DNA of 64,000 bases from Trichoplusia ni (GCF_003590095.1 NC_039479.1:1240001-1304000); one strand, 5' to 3'; shown: positions 44,896 to 59,100, counted from the first letter of the stretch. The notes: generated by a model not told the origin, from the sequence alone. Program-made: numbers and translations.

Positions 44896-45710
44896 ATTTA
44901 CTGTACCTTGGCAGTTGTACTACAATTCCATTTTTCAACCGTATTATTGTTCTAAAACTCAAATGACAACTAACCATGATGTCTTTACACCTATTACGTA
45001 ATCATCGTTTCCCAGAACATGTAAACCTTACATAAAACCTTTTTATTTGCACATATGACCTAATTCCTTATCTCCAACATCTTTGCGACGTTTTTCCTTT
45101 CCGAGGCCGTTTGCCACATGATCATCATCACGTATGATACAAGGTTGACCTTGTGACAACAAGAGCACAATTTGCGGAGATATTGCGAGATTGGACTAGA
45201 CTCATGGTGATGGTAGTTAGATTCAAGGGTTATACAAGGTATTGAATAGTTTGGAGGCATTGTTTTGAAGTTTGTCAGGAAACTGAAGAATATTAATAGA
45301 AAATTAATTACGTCGACTTCAATTATTTGTTTTGAACTTCACACTTATAATAATAGATACTAATACTAATATTATTGATATTTGATATCGGCATTACAGC
45401 GTAATGCTAGGAAGTTTTTATGCCATTTGTTCATTCATATTATCAAAAGCATTTAAGAAGCGGGGAAGGGTGGGCGATACTTTGTTCTGTCCAATGTAAT
45501 TTGACCTTCATAAAATTGTACTTAATGGCCTAATTTGAAATAATAACTTTACAATTGTGTTGTTATTGACAATAATTATCCTCTTCCAACGGTTTTTTTT
45601 TCTAAACTTTCTCAGTCAAAGTTTATTAATATTACTAATTTCATTTGTATCATTGGAATGTTTAACGAAATTGTTTAACTGCTTACCTCACTCGCTCGTT
45701 ATTATGTGCC
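44896..45710. other. Intergenic DNA, nothing recognised
   Basis: AT-rich, no supported gene. Confidence 0.4.
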
Positions 45711-45714
45711 TTTA

Positions 45715-45935
45715 GCTTTTCGCCCGCGTCTTCGGCCGCGTCGAGGTCGGTTAAATCGCGTTTCCAAGAGAACTCTTCAAAAGTCCAGGATAAAAACTAT
45801 CCTATGTTCTTTCTCAAGGTCAACTCTATCTCTGTATTAAATTTCATTAAAATCAGTTCAGTGGTTTAGACGTGAAAGCGTAACAGACTGACAGAGTTAC
45901 TTTCGCATTTATAATATTAGTAAGGAAAGGATGTT
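45715..45935 (+). repeat. Dispersed repeat with GCCCGCGTCTTCGGCCGCGT end
   Basis: TTTTCGCCCGCGTCTTCGGC at the start, AATTTCATTAAAATCAGTTC and GACGTGAAAGCGTAACAGAC inside, and TTTCGCATTTATAATATTAG at the end. This is the layout of a common interspersed lepidopteran repeat; related fragments are at 20515 and 34200. Confidence 0.65.
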
Positions 45936-46005
45936 ATAGACTAATGACTATACTAGCGCACTCTTTATGAATTCCTTTAATCTATATTCATGACGTCATT
46001 TAAAT

Positions 46006-46140
46006 TGCGTGGATGGTTGAGGTCACCAAGCCAAACGCGCTATGTCGACGTGTCGCGAGTGCGCTCTCCCGAGGCTGACAAGCGTTTGTGTGATCCACGA
46101 ATGCTTCTCCGGAGTCTTGGTCTTGTGTATATGACTTTAA
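46006..46140 (+). mobile_element. tRNA-derived SINE, + strand
   Basis: TGCGTGGATGGTTGAGGTCA, then a diverged B box, GACAAGCGTTTGTGTGATCC and ACGAATGCTTCTCCGGAGTC. The tail is missing after GTGTATATGAC. Confidence 0.65.
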
Positions 46141-46562
46141 TATTTGACGGTATACGGTATATAGGTATTTCTACGAAGTCGTCCGAAAAAAAAACATTAG
46201 GCACTTTTACCATACAAGCATCAGCACATTGTCTATAACTTTTCGGGTCCTTGACTTACCATGTTCAAGGTCACTTTCATTCCTGTTGCAATTCCATCAT
46301 TTAAGCAAAGATTGCTTTTATGTTTTAATTCTTAATTGAACTGGTAATAGCTTCGCACAGCTCTATCTAAACCAATATAATTATGCGTTTAAGTATTCAA
46401 ATTACATCGTTTAACGTATGTAGGTGGTAATTTGGATTTAACTTCTAAGTGAGTTTTAATAGTTTATAGTTTGGTGGTGAATTGAAAATCGTATGGCTAT
46501 GAGCTGAGCGTACGAGAGTATGCTACAATATTATTTGCAAACCTTAAGATTAGGTATACTGC

Positions 46563-46775
46563 TACACGGACAGCCAAGTGGTTGAAGTCGCCAGTAAACT
46601 AACTGTGCGTGACGGGTTGTGGGTTCGATGTCCACATACTACCTACAAGAAAATTTTGTGTAATCCATGAATGCTTCACCCGAGTCTGGATGCCTTCTAG
46701 CATGTAATTTGAATGTTTGTGAAAACCCATCGCGATACAAGGATTAAATTTCTTGGAGCGGGAGCGGGAGTCGGG
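46563..46775 (+). mobile_element. tRNA-derived SINE, + strand, with tail
   Basis: ACGGACAGCCAAGTGGTTGA head, GGGTTGTGGGTTCGATGTCC B box, TGTGTAATCCATGAATGCTT body, GAGTCTGGATGCC, and tail CCATCGCGATACAAGGATTA with GCGGGAGTCGGG. Confidence 0.72.
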
Positions 46776-47094
46776 CTGTGAAAGTTTTTGTGATGAGTGC
46801 AAGTGTTGAAAAAAGAAAAAGCACTCCAAATAATAGAAGAATATTCGATTTAGTCTTAAAAAAAAGTATTTGTTTTTCTAGATATAAATAATCATCACTA
46901 ATTTGTAGAATTAACATAATCTTAAGCTCCTTTTCAATCGATGAAGGCTCTACGGCTAAACAGAACGTCTTTATTATTAGCTCTGAATAGAAAGTACAGA
47001 TGCTTTTAATATTATTTGTCAAGTACAACCTTATAATCTTCAAGGCAATTCCAATAATATCGGAATTTAATGAAATTTTTAATTCTTGGCCTGA

Positions 47095-47130
47095 TATAAA
47101 AGAGGCTGGAATGCAAGGAATAGGCACAGT
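47095..47130 (+). promoter_or_regulatory. Core promoter of gene 7 (TATA box plus initiator)
   Basis: TATAAAAG starts at 47095 and GCACAGTTC, holding an ACAGT initiator, follows about 30 nt later (47126-47130). The first codon is at 47172. The CACGTTCGG/TGACGTCA module of genes 4-6 is not present. Confidence 0.7.
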
Positions 47131-47171
47131 TCATTGTTTGTTGTGCAAAGTTGAAGACAGGAATTATAACA

Positions 47172-49944
47172 ATGAATTTGGTAAGCAGAAAAAAGATTCT
47201 TAGACCGTTATTTATAACTAACCAAAATGTCATTATCCTATTTTTAAGATAAGTTAACATTATTCAATCATTCCACTGCGATCATAGTCTGTATCTAGAC
47301 AAAAAAGCCTTTTTTTAGATTTTAAGAAGGAAATATATTTCAATTCTCCGTCTTCGAAGCAAGTTGAATTGTTATAATCCAAACATAGAACTACAACTAA
47401 TATTTTACATTTTATAACTGTTTTAAACTAAACTGACAAAAAAATAATTAATATACTATTTTCAAGCGTCAGAAAAGGCGTTTTCACCCCCTTCCAATAC
47501 GTGAAACGTGTCTGAAAACAAAGCTGTGTACCTTGGTTGGCAGCCTGTTACATGCCAACTAATTGTCAAAAACAAACACACCTTTCTATATCTATGTCTA
47601 CACTAGAGACATGATTTTCTTGCTTAGAAACATAAAATAATTTTCAATTCATAAAAACTTACATGTTAACTCTTTTTAATTTTATAGTTAATCATCAGTG
47701 CCATCGTAGCTTTAAGCTCTGCAGCTCAGCTCCCATCCAGGAACTACATTCCCCAAGGTCAAAGCCAAGGTCAAGATGGCTACCAGTATGGATCCCAGTC
47801 AGGGTTTAATGGAGGGTCAGGCAATGGAAACAATAGAGCACAACAGGATGCTGAAAAGAATTCAGCTGTCTTGAAACAAGATCAGGAAATTCTTGAAGAC
47901 GGATGTAAGTGATGCCTTGATTTTTATTTTTTACATTGATGATATTGAAATGTTCTAAATGATGCAGTACTGAATCTGCATCTATATCATCGGCCTAGCC
48001 TTTTCCCAACTATATTGGGGTCGGCTACCAGTCTAACCGGTTTTAGCTAAGTACCAGTGTTTTACAAGGAGTGACTGCCTATCTGACCTCCTCAACCCAG
48101 TTACCTGGGCAACACGATACCCCTTGGTTAGACTGGTTGTCAGACTTTTCAAGCTTCTGACTACCTGTAACGACTGTCAAAGATGTAAGAATAACGTATC
48201 GTATCTGCATCTATATGTATTTATTTATTGTAAAATCTTTAACCACTTCAAAACAAACATTGAACATTAGATAAATTACTGTGGTACACTTTTATTATCG
48301 TTGTTTACTTTAAAGTTAGTTATTAGTATTAGTAAATATTTAGAATCTAAGACTGCTTTTCATAATAGCGTTATGGAACATTTATCAAATAAGGTGTATG
48401 CTAAGAAACGTAAAATGAAATTCATCAATTAACTCCTATCGATTAATAGGATAACTCATTTTTCGATAATCCTTATTAGAAAACCAGCCCAAAAGAACTG
48501 TGATATTGACACAAGTCACGATCTCAAACAATGCAAAATGCACATTCAAGAACTAATTTCGTTAATCACTTTACGGTAACAAAGCTTTTAGTGCGTAAGA
48601 ATCTCGTATCAAATATTACAAAAATGAAAGTTCCCTTGTAACTAGTTCAAATGCCAAGGTTAAGTTGGCCATCGCCAATGAATATGGTCCATTCATACTC
48701 TTAACAGTCATCGTCTTCGTAATGATACAAATATTTGAGGTTTTATTATTATTAGGTGAATTTAATTAGTCATTATCATATTTCGGGTAATGCGGTAGCT
48801 TTTGTCTTAAACTTATTTGATATAGACCTTCGATTTTTTAAATCTTATCTCCGTCAATACAAAATAAGAATATATGTGAATATGATAGTTTAATGAAGTT
48901 TTAAAGGTTTCTGCTGCCTCCAACCTTAAGTATACAAAAATCAATATTATAGGTATCTTTTCTATAACGAAATCTGAAAGTATTTGTAAATACATCTTAA
49001 ATACTAAAAATAGGATTACAATACACTTAAGATACTAATATTTTATTTCAATAAATTTCATGAGGTACAACATTTTCAATTACACCTAATTAATGTTGAA
49101 TCAAAATCAAAAAGTCATTTATTCAAATTAGGCTACTAAGTAGCACTTTTTGAAGGTCAAATTACATTGGACAGCACCCAGTTTTGCCCACCCGTCACCG
49201 CTTCCTATGAGTAATTGAAAATGTTGTACCTCATTCCAGCCTACCACTTCGGCTACGAGACTTCAAACGGCATCCGAGCAGAGGAAGCTGGCAACACAGA
49301 ACAAGCTCAAGGTGGCTTCTCCTACACCGGTGATGATGGCAACACTTACACTGTGACATACACCTCAGGAGAAGGTGGCTTCAGACCTCAAGGGGAACAC
49401 CTCCCAGTCCCCCCTCCTACTCCAGAAGCTATCCTGGAAGCCTTGAAGAAGAATGAACAAGATGAGGCCGCTGGGATCTTTGATGATGGTAAGGAATATA
49501 TTGATTGTGTGGGCAGGAGTTGTTTCCTTGTAAATGACTGATTTGAATCTCGGGTAAAAGATCAAATTTTGCAATGTCCTTGTTAATACAGCAGTAATAA
49601 AAAATGCTGCTTTTATGTCTTTTGGTTTGATACTGTGTTCAAGTCACTTACAAGATTCAAAAGGTGATAAATATTAGCTGAAAAAATATTAGCTTTTGAA
49701 AATAGTTTGAATACTCGTGAAAGCGCAGTATGAAGTACTAGGAAAGAAGAATCGTCTCAATATTGAGGCTTTAGGGATTAAGGCAACTTTTCGTATAGAT
49801 CCTTTGTATGCAGAACCATTCAATGTTTATTTTTCCCCAGGTCAATACCGCCCTGATCAGAACGAAGGCGGCAACGGCAAAAGTGGTTTCGGATCAGCGA
49901 ACCGTCAGGGTAGCTTCAACTCCAACAGCGGCTACCAATACTAA
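47172..49944 (+). CDS. Gene 7: short RR-1 cuticular protein
   Basis: Predicted secreted chitin-binding cuticle protein, 192 aa, exons 47172-47180 (MNL), 47688-47904, 49240-49488 and 49841-49944, all GT-AG. Signal peptide MNLLIISAIVALSSA, then AQLPSRNYIPQ, where YIPQ sits in the place of YLPP. A Gln/Gly/Asn-rich linker leads to EKNSAVLKQDQEILEDG. Exon 3 encodes almost the whole RR domain (YHFGYETSNG, then GGFSYTGDDG and YTSGEGGFRPQGEHLP) and NEQDEAAGIFDDG; exon 4 adds a short tail ending NSGYQY. The usual ADENGF of RR-1 is SGEGGF here. Intron 2 carries a Family C repeat and ends just after a LINE-tail-like repeat. TATA box, initiator and poly(A) signal all fit. Confidence 0.9.
47988..48192 (-). 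repeat. Dispersed repeat, Family C, reversed, in intron 2 of gene 7
   Basis: CGGCCTAGCCTTTTCCCAAC, TACAAGGAGTGACTGCCTAT and CTGTAACGACTGTCAAAGAT are the reverse complement of the 42415-42780 copy in the same order. Confidence 0.8.
49098..49155 (+). repeat. LINE-tail-like repeat before exon 3 of gene 7
   Basis: TCAAAAAGTCATTTATTCAA followed by ATTAGGCTACTAAGTAGCAC resembles the end of a non-LTR element in reverse. It ends about 85 nt before the exon. Confidence 0.5.
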
Positions 49945-50028
49945 TATCGCACAATAATATCTATCAAAACGAGAACGTTTAACTAAATAATATTTTAAAA
50001 CGAGAGAGACCTATAATCTATGTATATC

Positions 50029-50165
50029 CGACTTCAAATAAAAATTACTGAGACAACCACAATTTTTATGGGATGAGAGCCACGTTAAATGAAAAAAAAA
50101 CAAAGAAAAGAAATACCGACGAACTGAGAACCTCCCTGTTTGATGTCGTTTGAAAAATAGCGAAG
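50029..50165. repeat. Dispersed repeat fragment after gene 7
   Basis: CCGACTTCAAATAAAAATTAC, AACTGAGAACCTCCCTGTTT; similar words occur at 41100-41180 and 41735-41770 (ACTTCAAATAAAAACTACTG). Unnamed family. Confidence 0.45.
50037..50042 (+). terminator. Poly(A) signal of gene 7
   Basis: AATAAA about 93 nt after the stop codon. It overlaps a dispersed repeat (50029-50165), so the repeat may supply the signal. Confidence 0.5.
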
Positions 50166-50169
50166 TCTA

Positions 50170-52250
50170 TTCTGGTACAATTAAACACCGTTCACAGTAA
50201 AACAAAGAAATATTCAAAAATGCAGGTGAAAGCTAATGTTTTAATGATGTTATTGTTGCTAACAGCAAAATATTTTTTATTGAAGTGCCATACAAATCAC
50301 ACTTTTTTATCTGTATAGAATACAACGTTCAAATTTTGATAAATATTTAAAACCCCACGACAAACAACGGACTGTTATTATAGATTTAAAAATAAAAGTA
50401 GAATAGTACTAATTTAGACTTAAGATAACTGTAATGAAAATAAACGAGATCACAGCTAAATCCAATTGCAGCCTTTTATTTCACAGAATAATTATATGTT
50501 AACGTTTCATATGGATATTAAATACATACCTCAATTTCATAACTTCGGTGAACGATTACGTAATAATGATCATAAAGTGATTTTTAATATCTATAATTAA
50601 ATAGTAAACCTACCATTACGTTAAACGCTACAAAACTTTAATAGAGGCAAAAAGCTCTACATCACGCGACGTTTTATGCGCCTGCGCAGATTGGTAGCGC
50701 CATCTATGATGTAGATTACGAACTAAAATGTTTTGTAGATGGATAACATGCTAAATAGTTCGGCCAACATCTACGGAGACTCTATGTACTAGCTCTCGCA
50801 AAACATGGTACGATTTTGAGATTAGTAATTTGGAATAAACTCAACAGATGGCAGTTAAACTTTTTGGATATTCGCTTTGTTTGATTTTTTATACGTTTAT
50901 GACTAAAAATTGAGGACCACTATGGAAGGGTATACATACGTAGTTAGATAGTCATAAAAGCCAAAAAAAGAGAAATCTGTCTAGGAGTCTTTTCTTGCAG
51001 AAACGATTATAAAACGAAATCATATTTTGGTGGAATATTTTATTTTGTAATCTACAGTGTGGTTTTATATTTCCCGTGAGTGACAAATATTTGTGGGATA
51101 CCTAAATAAATTATTCTAAATCTGTATACTTTGGGTGTTTTCTTTGATTCAGATCGTACAAGTTGTTAATTGTAACTTTATATGATGTAGGTTTTATTGG
51201 ATTTTTAACTAATTGTCTGAATTCGAAAAAATCATATAAATTACGATAATGATATAATATCAACATTTTTTGGAGTTTCGTTCAGAAAAAATCTCTTACA
51301 TTTCAATGAAACATGAACCACACAATATTAATTCAGTAGCATTATGGATCACCACGAGAAAACAACTGAGCGCGAGATGTCGCGGGTTCATTCCCTTCGT
51401 TGCACAATTAGTTTTGTGTTCAACGAACGCTTATTTTGATTCCTGCTACTCAAAAATTAAACGCTAAGTGCGGAAATAATTTTTTAAACAGTTAACTTGC
51501 TTCATAGCATGGAAAAGTCGAGATAGACACTTAGATATTTTATTGAAAAAACCTCTCAACCCAAAAAACATGTTTCCTCTAACCATTTATTTAAACTAGA
51601 TTTTATTCTCACTTCTCGATTCTATTCTCACAACTTATCATCCTGTCAAATCATCTAATTAATTTCATAACATTGCACAAATATGATATTTGCTACAACT
51701 TAGATCTCATCTTCATGTCAAGGTTGAAACATATTTACCAACAGCTACTAATTTTATATCATTATGGTAATAACATGCTAGGTTTTTTATTTATTTTGTC
51801 CTTGAGGTAACGTTGTACCCTCTCTTTGGTCTTGTTTCTGCAGTTTTAGGTTTAAATCTCGGGTAGAGTAAAAAAATAGTAACTGTTTGTTTTCTCTTAC
51901 TCTTTAGAAATCGGTTTAAAGTGAGAAATTATCGGAAAGCCCGTAAACTCTGTCTTACGAAAGAAGTCCCGCGGAAAATAGTGGGAACTATAATAATTCA
52001 ATACTAAAATGATGCATTCGCATAGATACTAGCGACACACCCGCGGGACTTAATTCGTGAAACAAAATCTGGTCATTGCTCCAGACTGTCATTTTTGGTT
52101 TTTGACAGCTATCAATACGATCTTTCCAACCAGAGCGACTAACCAAAAAATTAGGTTAAGGAGGTTAATTCAATTTGTTGAGGGACACATTTTTTTTTGA
52201 GACTTAAACATAGATAGAAAATACTATAATGTTAATGAGGTAAAATAGTT
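50170..52250. other. Intergenic DNA, one SINE scrap, no gene seen
   Basis: AT-rich. At 51350-51430, ACTGAGCGCGAGATGTCGCG, GGGTTCATTCCC and TTGTGTTCAACGAACGCTTA are a decayed tRNA-derived SINE. Nothing else recognised. Confidence 0.45.
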
Positions 52251-52254
52251 TGAG

Positions 52255-52445
52255 TAGTGCTGAGTATGGATGTAGATGGATATAGGGGAAGACGACGACC
52301 AAGGGAGCGATGGATGAATTGTGTGAAAGTCGATATTGTGGCTGCAAAGAGTGTTTTTTGTGAGATGAGGTCAGATAGAAAGGTATGGAAGAAGAAGCCA
52401 TGTTGCGCCGACCCCAAATAATAATTGGGATAAGGGCAGGGGAAT
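52255..52445 (+). mobile_element. 3' remnant of a non-LTR retrotransposon
   Basis: GACGACGACCAAGGGAGCG translates as RRRPRERWMNCVKVDI, and the next stretch gives MRSDRKVWKKKPCCADPK before a stop. That is the form of the C-terminal end of RTE/other LINE reverse-transcriptase proteins (a G-R-P-x-x-R-W-x-D/N motif, then CCADPK). It is followed by ATAATTGGGATAAGGGCAGG, a short 3' end. It differs from the intact element at 17129. Confidence 0.65.
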
Positions 52446-52449
52446 GTTG

Positions 52450-53100
52450 AAATGAGGATTTTTTTTTTGCTTTTTTTTACAATAAGAGTGTTATTAGTGG
52501 CTTAAGATTTTGTGTTCTTAACTAGTTTAACAATAATCTGTTTTCTATCTAATATGATTGCTATATAGTCTTTATAGCCGTTGAAAAATGAGCCTGTGGT
52601 TCAATAATCTAGATTTTTTTTAATAAAAAACGAATATAAATTGTAGAAAAAGTATATTTTTATTCATAGAATAAATAATTGGCATCGCTCGTCATACCTC
52701 ACTGGTAACCAACATGACTATTTCTTATTACACATACTTATTGACAGTGTTTTTCGTACTTCATTTTTAATCTTATAATTTTATAAAAATCTGTAAGTAC
52801 AATACAATAGCCTATTGGCTTGGTATACATTTAAACTAGCTCGTATTTTTATCACAATCCAACTTTGCCAATATTACTTACAGAAAAGCCTCATAGAAAA
52901 GAAATAGAGCATATTTCCGATCGTTACATCTCACACTTGTTCCAACTACCAATCGCAGCACAGGATAGAATGTTTTGCGAACGCGTCATTTAAAATCCAC
53001 CAATAAGAACTTGCGGTCAAATGTGTGCGTGTATGGGAAACGGTATGAAATATGCTCTACTTGATTTTTTGTTGTTAAATGAAATATTATAACTAAATTG
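52450..53100. other. Intergenic DNA downstream of gene 8, nothing recognised
   Basis: AT-rich. I could not place a clear AATAAA signal for gene 8 close to its stop codon. Confidence 0.4.
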
Positions 53101-53117
53101 ATATGTTAGGTAGATGT

Positions 53118-56100
53118 TCAGTATTTGTAAGATTGTCTGAAGCCTGAGGAAGCCTGTGCTCTCGCGTTGTACTGGGGCTGTTGGGCGAAGGCAGCGGCGT
53201 CACCGTACTTGCCGGGGTTGTATTGACCTGGAATTTGTAAAAAAAAATAATAATAATCATAATGTTTAAACAATACATTCGTTGCTTCCACCACATCTTT
53301 TTTTCAGATAAAAAAATTTAGGGCACAATGAATTGAACTTTTGGTTAACCGGAGTGATTCCTAAAAGCTTTATTTAGATATCTATTCCGAATTCTCAACA
53401 CATGAAACCAATTGTATCCTTTCCAATTATCTGACAAGACCTCATTGCTAAACAACTTTGACTTCATAATATTATTTTGACTTATCTAAAATCAATCATC
53501 AACTAACTTAATTAAGTAGCTAGGAAGCAAAAACTTTCTAAAGGCCAACGTTCAAAGATGAGTCTAGAATTCCAGACTGTTATTACGCAATGACGTAATA
53601 ACATGGCGGACGGCGGTGCCTTTGATTGATCGATGAATTGTAAATGTTAGCATATTGCAACAATATAATAATGTAAAATTAACAGTGTAGGTCATACAGT
53701 CTTGTAATTAGATGACATTTAAGAATGATTTGTATGTTGCGAGGTGCCGGTGAAGAGGTGTTTGCTACGGTTTGGAAAAGGATCGGTTTGCATAATTTCT
53801 ATTGACTGGTAATCAAATTAAAGTAATATGGCTAGGGGAAAATTTGAAGCTTGAAGATAATTAATCTTTATGTATGAAAACGTTCTCTTGAAAGATACGT
53901 CTTGAATATTAAAACTTTTTTTTTAAAATTAGGATCCAAACTTTCTAGCTTAACTAACAAACTCTGAGACAATCGTATATCTATTCTTCAGGTGTGTCAA
54001 ATAAATTATCAATGTCTAATTTCAAAAAGTCTTTACAAGTGTTTAAATCGCTAACTTCAAAGCCCCAAATTCGTTATATCGTACGTACGGCCTTAGAATC
54101 TCCGTGGGACAATCCCTTCACCAATTGACCTATTGTTCAGTAAGACAGTAGCTATTATCCACTGCAAACTTTAGTTTACGTACATTATTACATACAGACT
54201 TAATTCACCACTTAAACATGCAAAAACCCACCTTAACACCCACGCCATAAGAACAATTGAACTACACGTCAAAATCGGAATCTTCAAGAAGCTATTAAGT
54301 TATCTTGTCAGAGGAAATTGGACTTTATTGCTTTGAGATAAGGTGGAATTGTTAGGTTAATTTGAGGTGCCGCAGTGGGTCATTGGGTAACACAATAAAG
54401 GTCAGTGTACAAGTACTGTGCAAGTGTATACAGGTGGTTGTTTTGTTGCTATTTGCACGCTTTTGTTCTATCTATCTCTAGAATGTTCTATGATAAGTGG
54501 ACGAGTGGTCATTGATGTATTAGATAAAGATTATTGTAGAAATAATATGGAAATATTAAAAAGACACGACTAGTTGTTTTTTGTAGTAGATTTGAAAGTA
54601 GTTATTTAGCAAAAAATGTTTTTTTTTCGCATTCGTCTTACATATTTATGCAATTAGTCCTATAACTTTAGGCTTTGACCTTTATTGGATGACATTTATT
54701 TTTTTCAAAACCCATCCAATCAAACACTCGAAGTCATGATAACCTTTTGAAATATATTCGCCCTCTAAATATCAGACTCACAAAACATTTAGACGTGACA
54801 TTTCCCACATATTACCGGTGCCAGGCCCTATCGGATTACTAATGGCTGTAATTAGTCTAAGTCCTTAGATTCCACAGCAATTTATAGCAAATAAACGATT
54901 TTAGAATTGATTTTGACATAATAATAAGCTTTAAAGGTTTGATGGTTGTTTATTCTCAGGTATTTTCTAGACATTCAGATTTAAATTTAATGAAATAACT
55001 CAGGTATATGGAGATGATAATATTTTTCGATATGTACCGAGGATCAGACTTATCTTTTCTATCTATATTAAATAAGCAATTGGGGAACGTATACTCTTGT
55101 AACCAAAGTTTTGATAGTAAAGCAAGGGCGTTTAGGAAAAAAAATGATATCAATTTCAAAATCCATATCATCATCATCAACCCATCTTAGTCCTCTGCTG
55201 GACATAGGCCTCTCCCATGACACGCCACTGAGCTTGATATTCATCTCTCTTTTTCCAAATTTCTATATCCACGGTTGCATCTAATTTACTTCTACAGGCA
55301 TACTCATATGCAAGTATTGTCTTTCTCAAGTCATAACGGTTATTACATCACAACCCAGTATCGTTTCACGTCTTACTAACTGTAATCTTTATATTACCCT
55401 CCTTGTCTTGTCCATCCAATAAGTAGTGATTTATCACCAGTTACAAAACACAGCCTACTTACTACTTTCAGATTTTATGCATGTCTTGTCACATTTCTCC
55501 CGACATCTTTAAATTTATTCTTCAATGTGTGAAGTAACTTATTAGCTGGTGGTTTGTAATTGCAAGTTAATTCCGAATGACGTTTTAATGTGTTTCTTTG
55601 ATTACACGGCTTTGAAATATTTTACTGTTAGACGAGGGTTCCAAATGACTGATTAACTTTATAAACGTTTTTATACTTTTGTCCTTTGAACAGCTGTAGA
55701 CGGTCATCGAAATCAGGTGCCTAATATGGCTTTTCTGCGACTAAATTCTATTTGAATTATATTATTACACTTATGTCATTACTGGTATTTTTTTTATCAA
55801 TAATTTAATATGTATCTTCCTTCACTTCCGAACTTTCTCTTTAGATATTCAAGAAAGGCCCTAAATTTATGTAATCCAATTATTTTCAACTCACCATCAT
55901 CAATGATGCCAGCGGCCTCATCGCGGGCGTTCTGCTCCAGAGCCTTCAGGATCTCCTCGGGGATCGGGGGGGAGGTGGGGATGTGGGCACCCTGGGGCTG
56001 GAAACCACCCTGGCCAGCGGCGTAGCTTACGGAGTAGATCTGACCGTCGTCACCGGTGTACTGGTAGCCACCCTGAGCTTCGATACCATCAGCCTGGAAG

Positions 56101-59100
56101 CATAGATTGAACATGATGTTACCACAAATTAAAAGGAACGATTTTTTTGTCCATGATAGACTAGAGAAATCAAGATATTGGAGTTTAGTTGTTTTTGACG
56201 GCTGTTGAAAGAGTCTAAGAGGTACAAGAAAAGAACAGATTTTTCAAAGAAGTAACAATTTTTTTTAATATGATCTCAGGTCAGATGGTCAGTGGGTCAT
56301 CTTAAGGGCGGAGTATAGACGAGACTGACACTAAACCAAGAAAATACTATTCCCAACATTGCAATAAAACACCAATAGCTGATGATTATAACGGAGATGA
56401 AATCAAACATTATCAATTAAATCCCCCATAGAACTCTTAATCTAAAAGTGACACACCTCAAGTCAAACCGTTATTGCCCATAAATGCTGACCCGCGTATC
56501 TTACAGATCTATTAACATTTGCAATGTACGATCGTAGCAGCTAATAACGCAAATGTAAATGTGTTTATTTAGCATTTATAATGATAGCTTCATGGAGTTT
56601 TTATGGCCATAGAAGCATTACTATGGTTTAATGAATTGAATGCTGTAGAATTACTTAAAGGATAAAAATGAATTTATGTTTTGACAGATTCTGTATAAGA
56701 CTTGATACTTTTTGTTACTTTTGATAATTATGCTAACTGGCATTATAACACTTCATCCAACTTCGGTTAAAGAGGGTTATGCTTTCAGCTATAACCGACA
56801 TCCAATCGGGAAGCTGCAAGCAACAGTTTTTCTACCTATTATCGTTTTTATATTGGCTGAATTAATAAAAAAAAAAATAGACTTGTTCTGAAAAAAATCA
56901 CTAAACACTAATTTTTACTACACTATTATGAAGTTCAAGATAGACTAGAATTTGTTTTCCGTCTGAGATCTAAGTAAAGTCCAGACGATTATCAAAATGT
57001 CAGTACAATAAAACACCAAGTAATTTATAATCAAATCCATTCACTAAGGATCAAGGTTAATCTGATGGATTGCAATTGTAATTGATTGACCTTGACTTTT
57101 CTATCTTCACTGTAAGGTCAAAATCGTATTTTTTCCTTCATCCAAATTAAGTTCTTTCCCACGATGTTAATTTTTTTCTAGATTGCAATCGAATGCAGAC
57201 TCATTGGATTCAATAATTTAATATTCAATTATATTCAAGTTATCCCACAAATATAATAAATTCTCATTTATATTTGCATACCCACATACTGGATATAAAC
57301 GAATTAACACAAATATGTCATGTGTAGATGATGCTAATGGCACGAGACCTTTATACACTCAATAAATTAGTATGAAGTAAATACCAGTTTATTAACTAAA
57401 TTGATTTCTTGTATGAATATTACTTAACCGTAATTGATTTCAATGAAATCTTTAACCTCAAAACTGGCATCTTAATAATATGAAAAAGCTGAGGAAATAA
57501 ATTTAATATGGTGCTATTTAAATTGATAAAAACTTTATATTGTGATGGCATTTATCGGTCATAAAATGAGATTGTAGTTTATTGCGATATAATATCATTT
57601 GTAATATGCTTTGAATATTGATCTAATTGATCAATGTTATAGTAGAACTAATATTTTTAATTTTACTTGAATATATGATACAGATGGCAAAAAATCTTCG
57701 GAAAAATATAAAAAACTCTTCCGAAGACTTTGAAATAACCATGTTTTGAAATGGAATATTTATATAAGGTCATTCTGCATTTCGTTGGAAAGAATAGCTA
57801 CCTAATTCAATATTAGTAGAATAGCTCATACACGACCTGTCAAATAATTTTCTAGCAACATATTCTTTCATAAGAAAGTGGTTTGTCGAAATGTCTAAAA
57901 CATTCAAATAAGTGAATACAAAATAAATTACGTTTGAAAAGCGACATGACAAGGAATCAATCAAATTACTGATTGACTGACATTGAGGATAAACTTGCAA
58001 CTTATGTAACAGCTGGTATAAAACATAATGCTTATGTCACCTGTCAGTGTCATAAAAATATTAAAGCTTGGTAAAGTAATGGTGAAGGAAGAAAAGAAGG
58101 GACTAGTGGATGCTGAAAAATAAATGGACAAAAAGATGAAGATGAAAGATATACAGTAAAGCTAACTTACATGATTCAATACAGAGTAGGATGAAAAAAA
58201 TAATGGGAGTTAACAAAAACGAGATGAACAAAAACGATGTACTAAAAGAAACAATCGAAAATCCAATTCTAAAAAAGTCGGCTACAGAATTATATCTATA
58301 ACATCATTATAAGAATGCCATCAATCTTCAAAATTAAAAACAGTTGAACGTGAAGAGCTAAACACCGCACCTTCGCATGTTAAAATTGCACACATTTAAA
58401 ATACCAACGACTTTGCCCATCATAAACTAACAAACGGATCTAATAAACTTAGAATCGCAATCGTTTTGCGTAACAAGTGAACTTTGCGAATGGTCAGTGC
58501 CCTTTACAGTACATGGGTGGGCCATAAAAAGATTAGTGGGTCAACTGCGAATAATGTTAGGTGTTTAGACAAACGTGTCGACACTAACACTCAGTAATAA
58601 ATTAATCATTTGAATTTTCAGATTAGTATGACGACTGAGCTTTAAGATTTACTTCCTAGAAGTCGAGTTTATGCTCACATAAGACTTGGAAGATGGCAGT
58701 AGCAATTATCGTAAGAATATCCTCATCATAAAATCTTGAAAAATTTATTTCGCATTGTGATTTTGGTATAAAACCAAACATATTAGTATACTCATGTCTT
58801 GCATGTACATTTATTGCCAATCGTGGATGCAATTTTCGTAAATGTCAAAATTAAAATACTTCAGTTTCTGTCCATTTAAATGCGTCTTTCCGCAGAAGAA
58901 ATATGAACCAGCTGAAGCAAGATGCCAAGTGCTCAAGTTAAAGAGGTGTCAAGCCAGTCTGATGTTACTAATGCTAACCACCAAGACAAAAAAGGAAGAT
59001 ACCCGGGGCGCAAAAAAAAATCCTGCCGTCAACCAAATTAATAAGATAAATATTTTCCTCCCAACTGAAAGACAAACAAGGGTTTATCTATACTGGTCAC

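Noticed and set aside
45992..45999. TGACGTCA near 45990 as a further cluster promoter
   Set aside because: There is no CACGTTCGG, no TATA box in the right place and no gene downstream; it lies beside a SINE.
58140..58305. LINE remnant inside intron 2 of gene 8
   Set aside because: The translation is broken and the resemblance (SRMKKIMGVNKNEM) is too faint to list as its own element.
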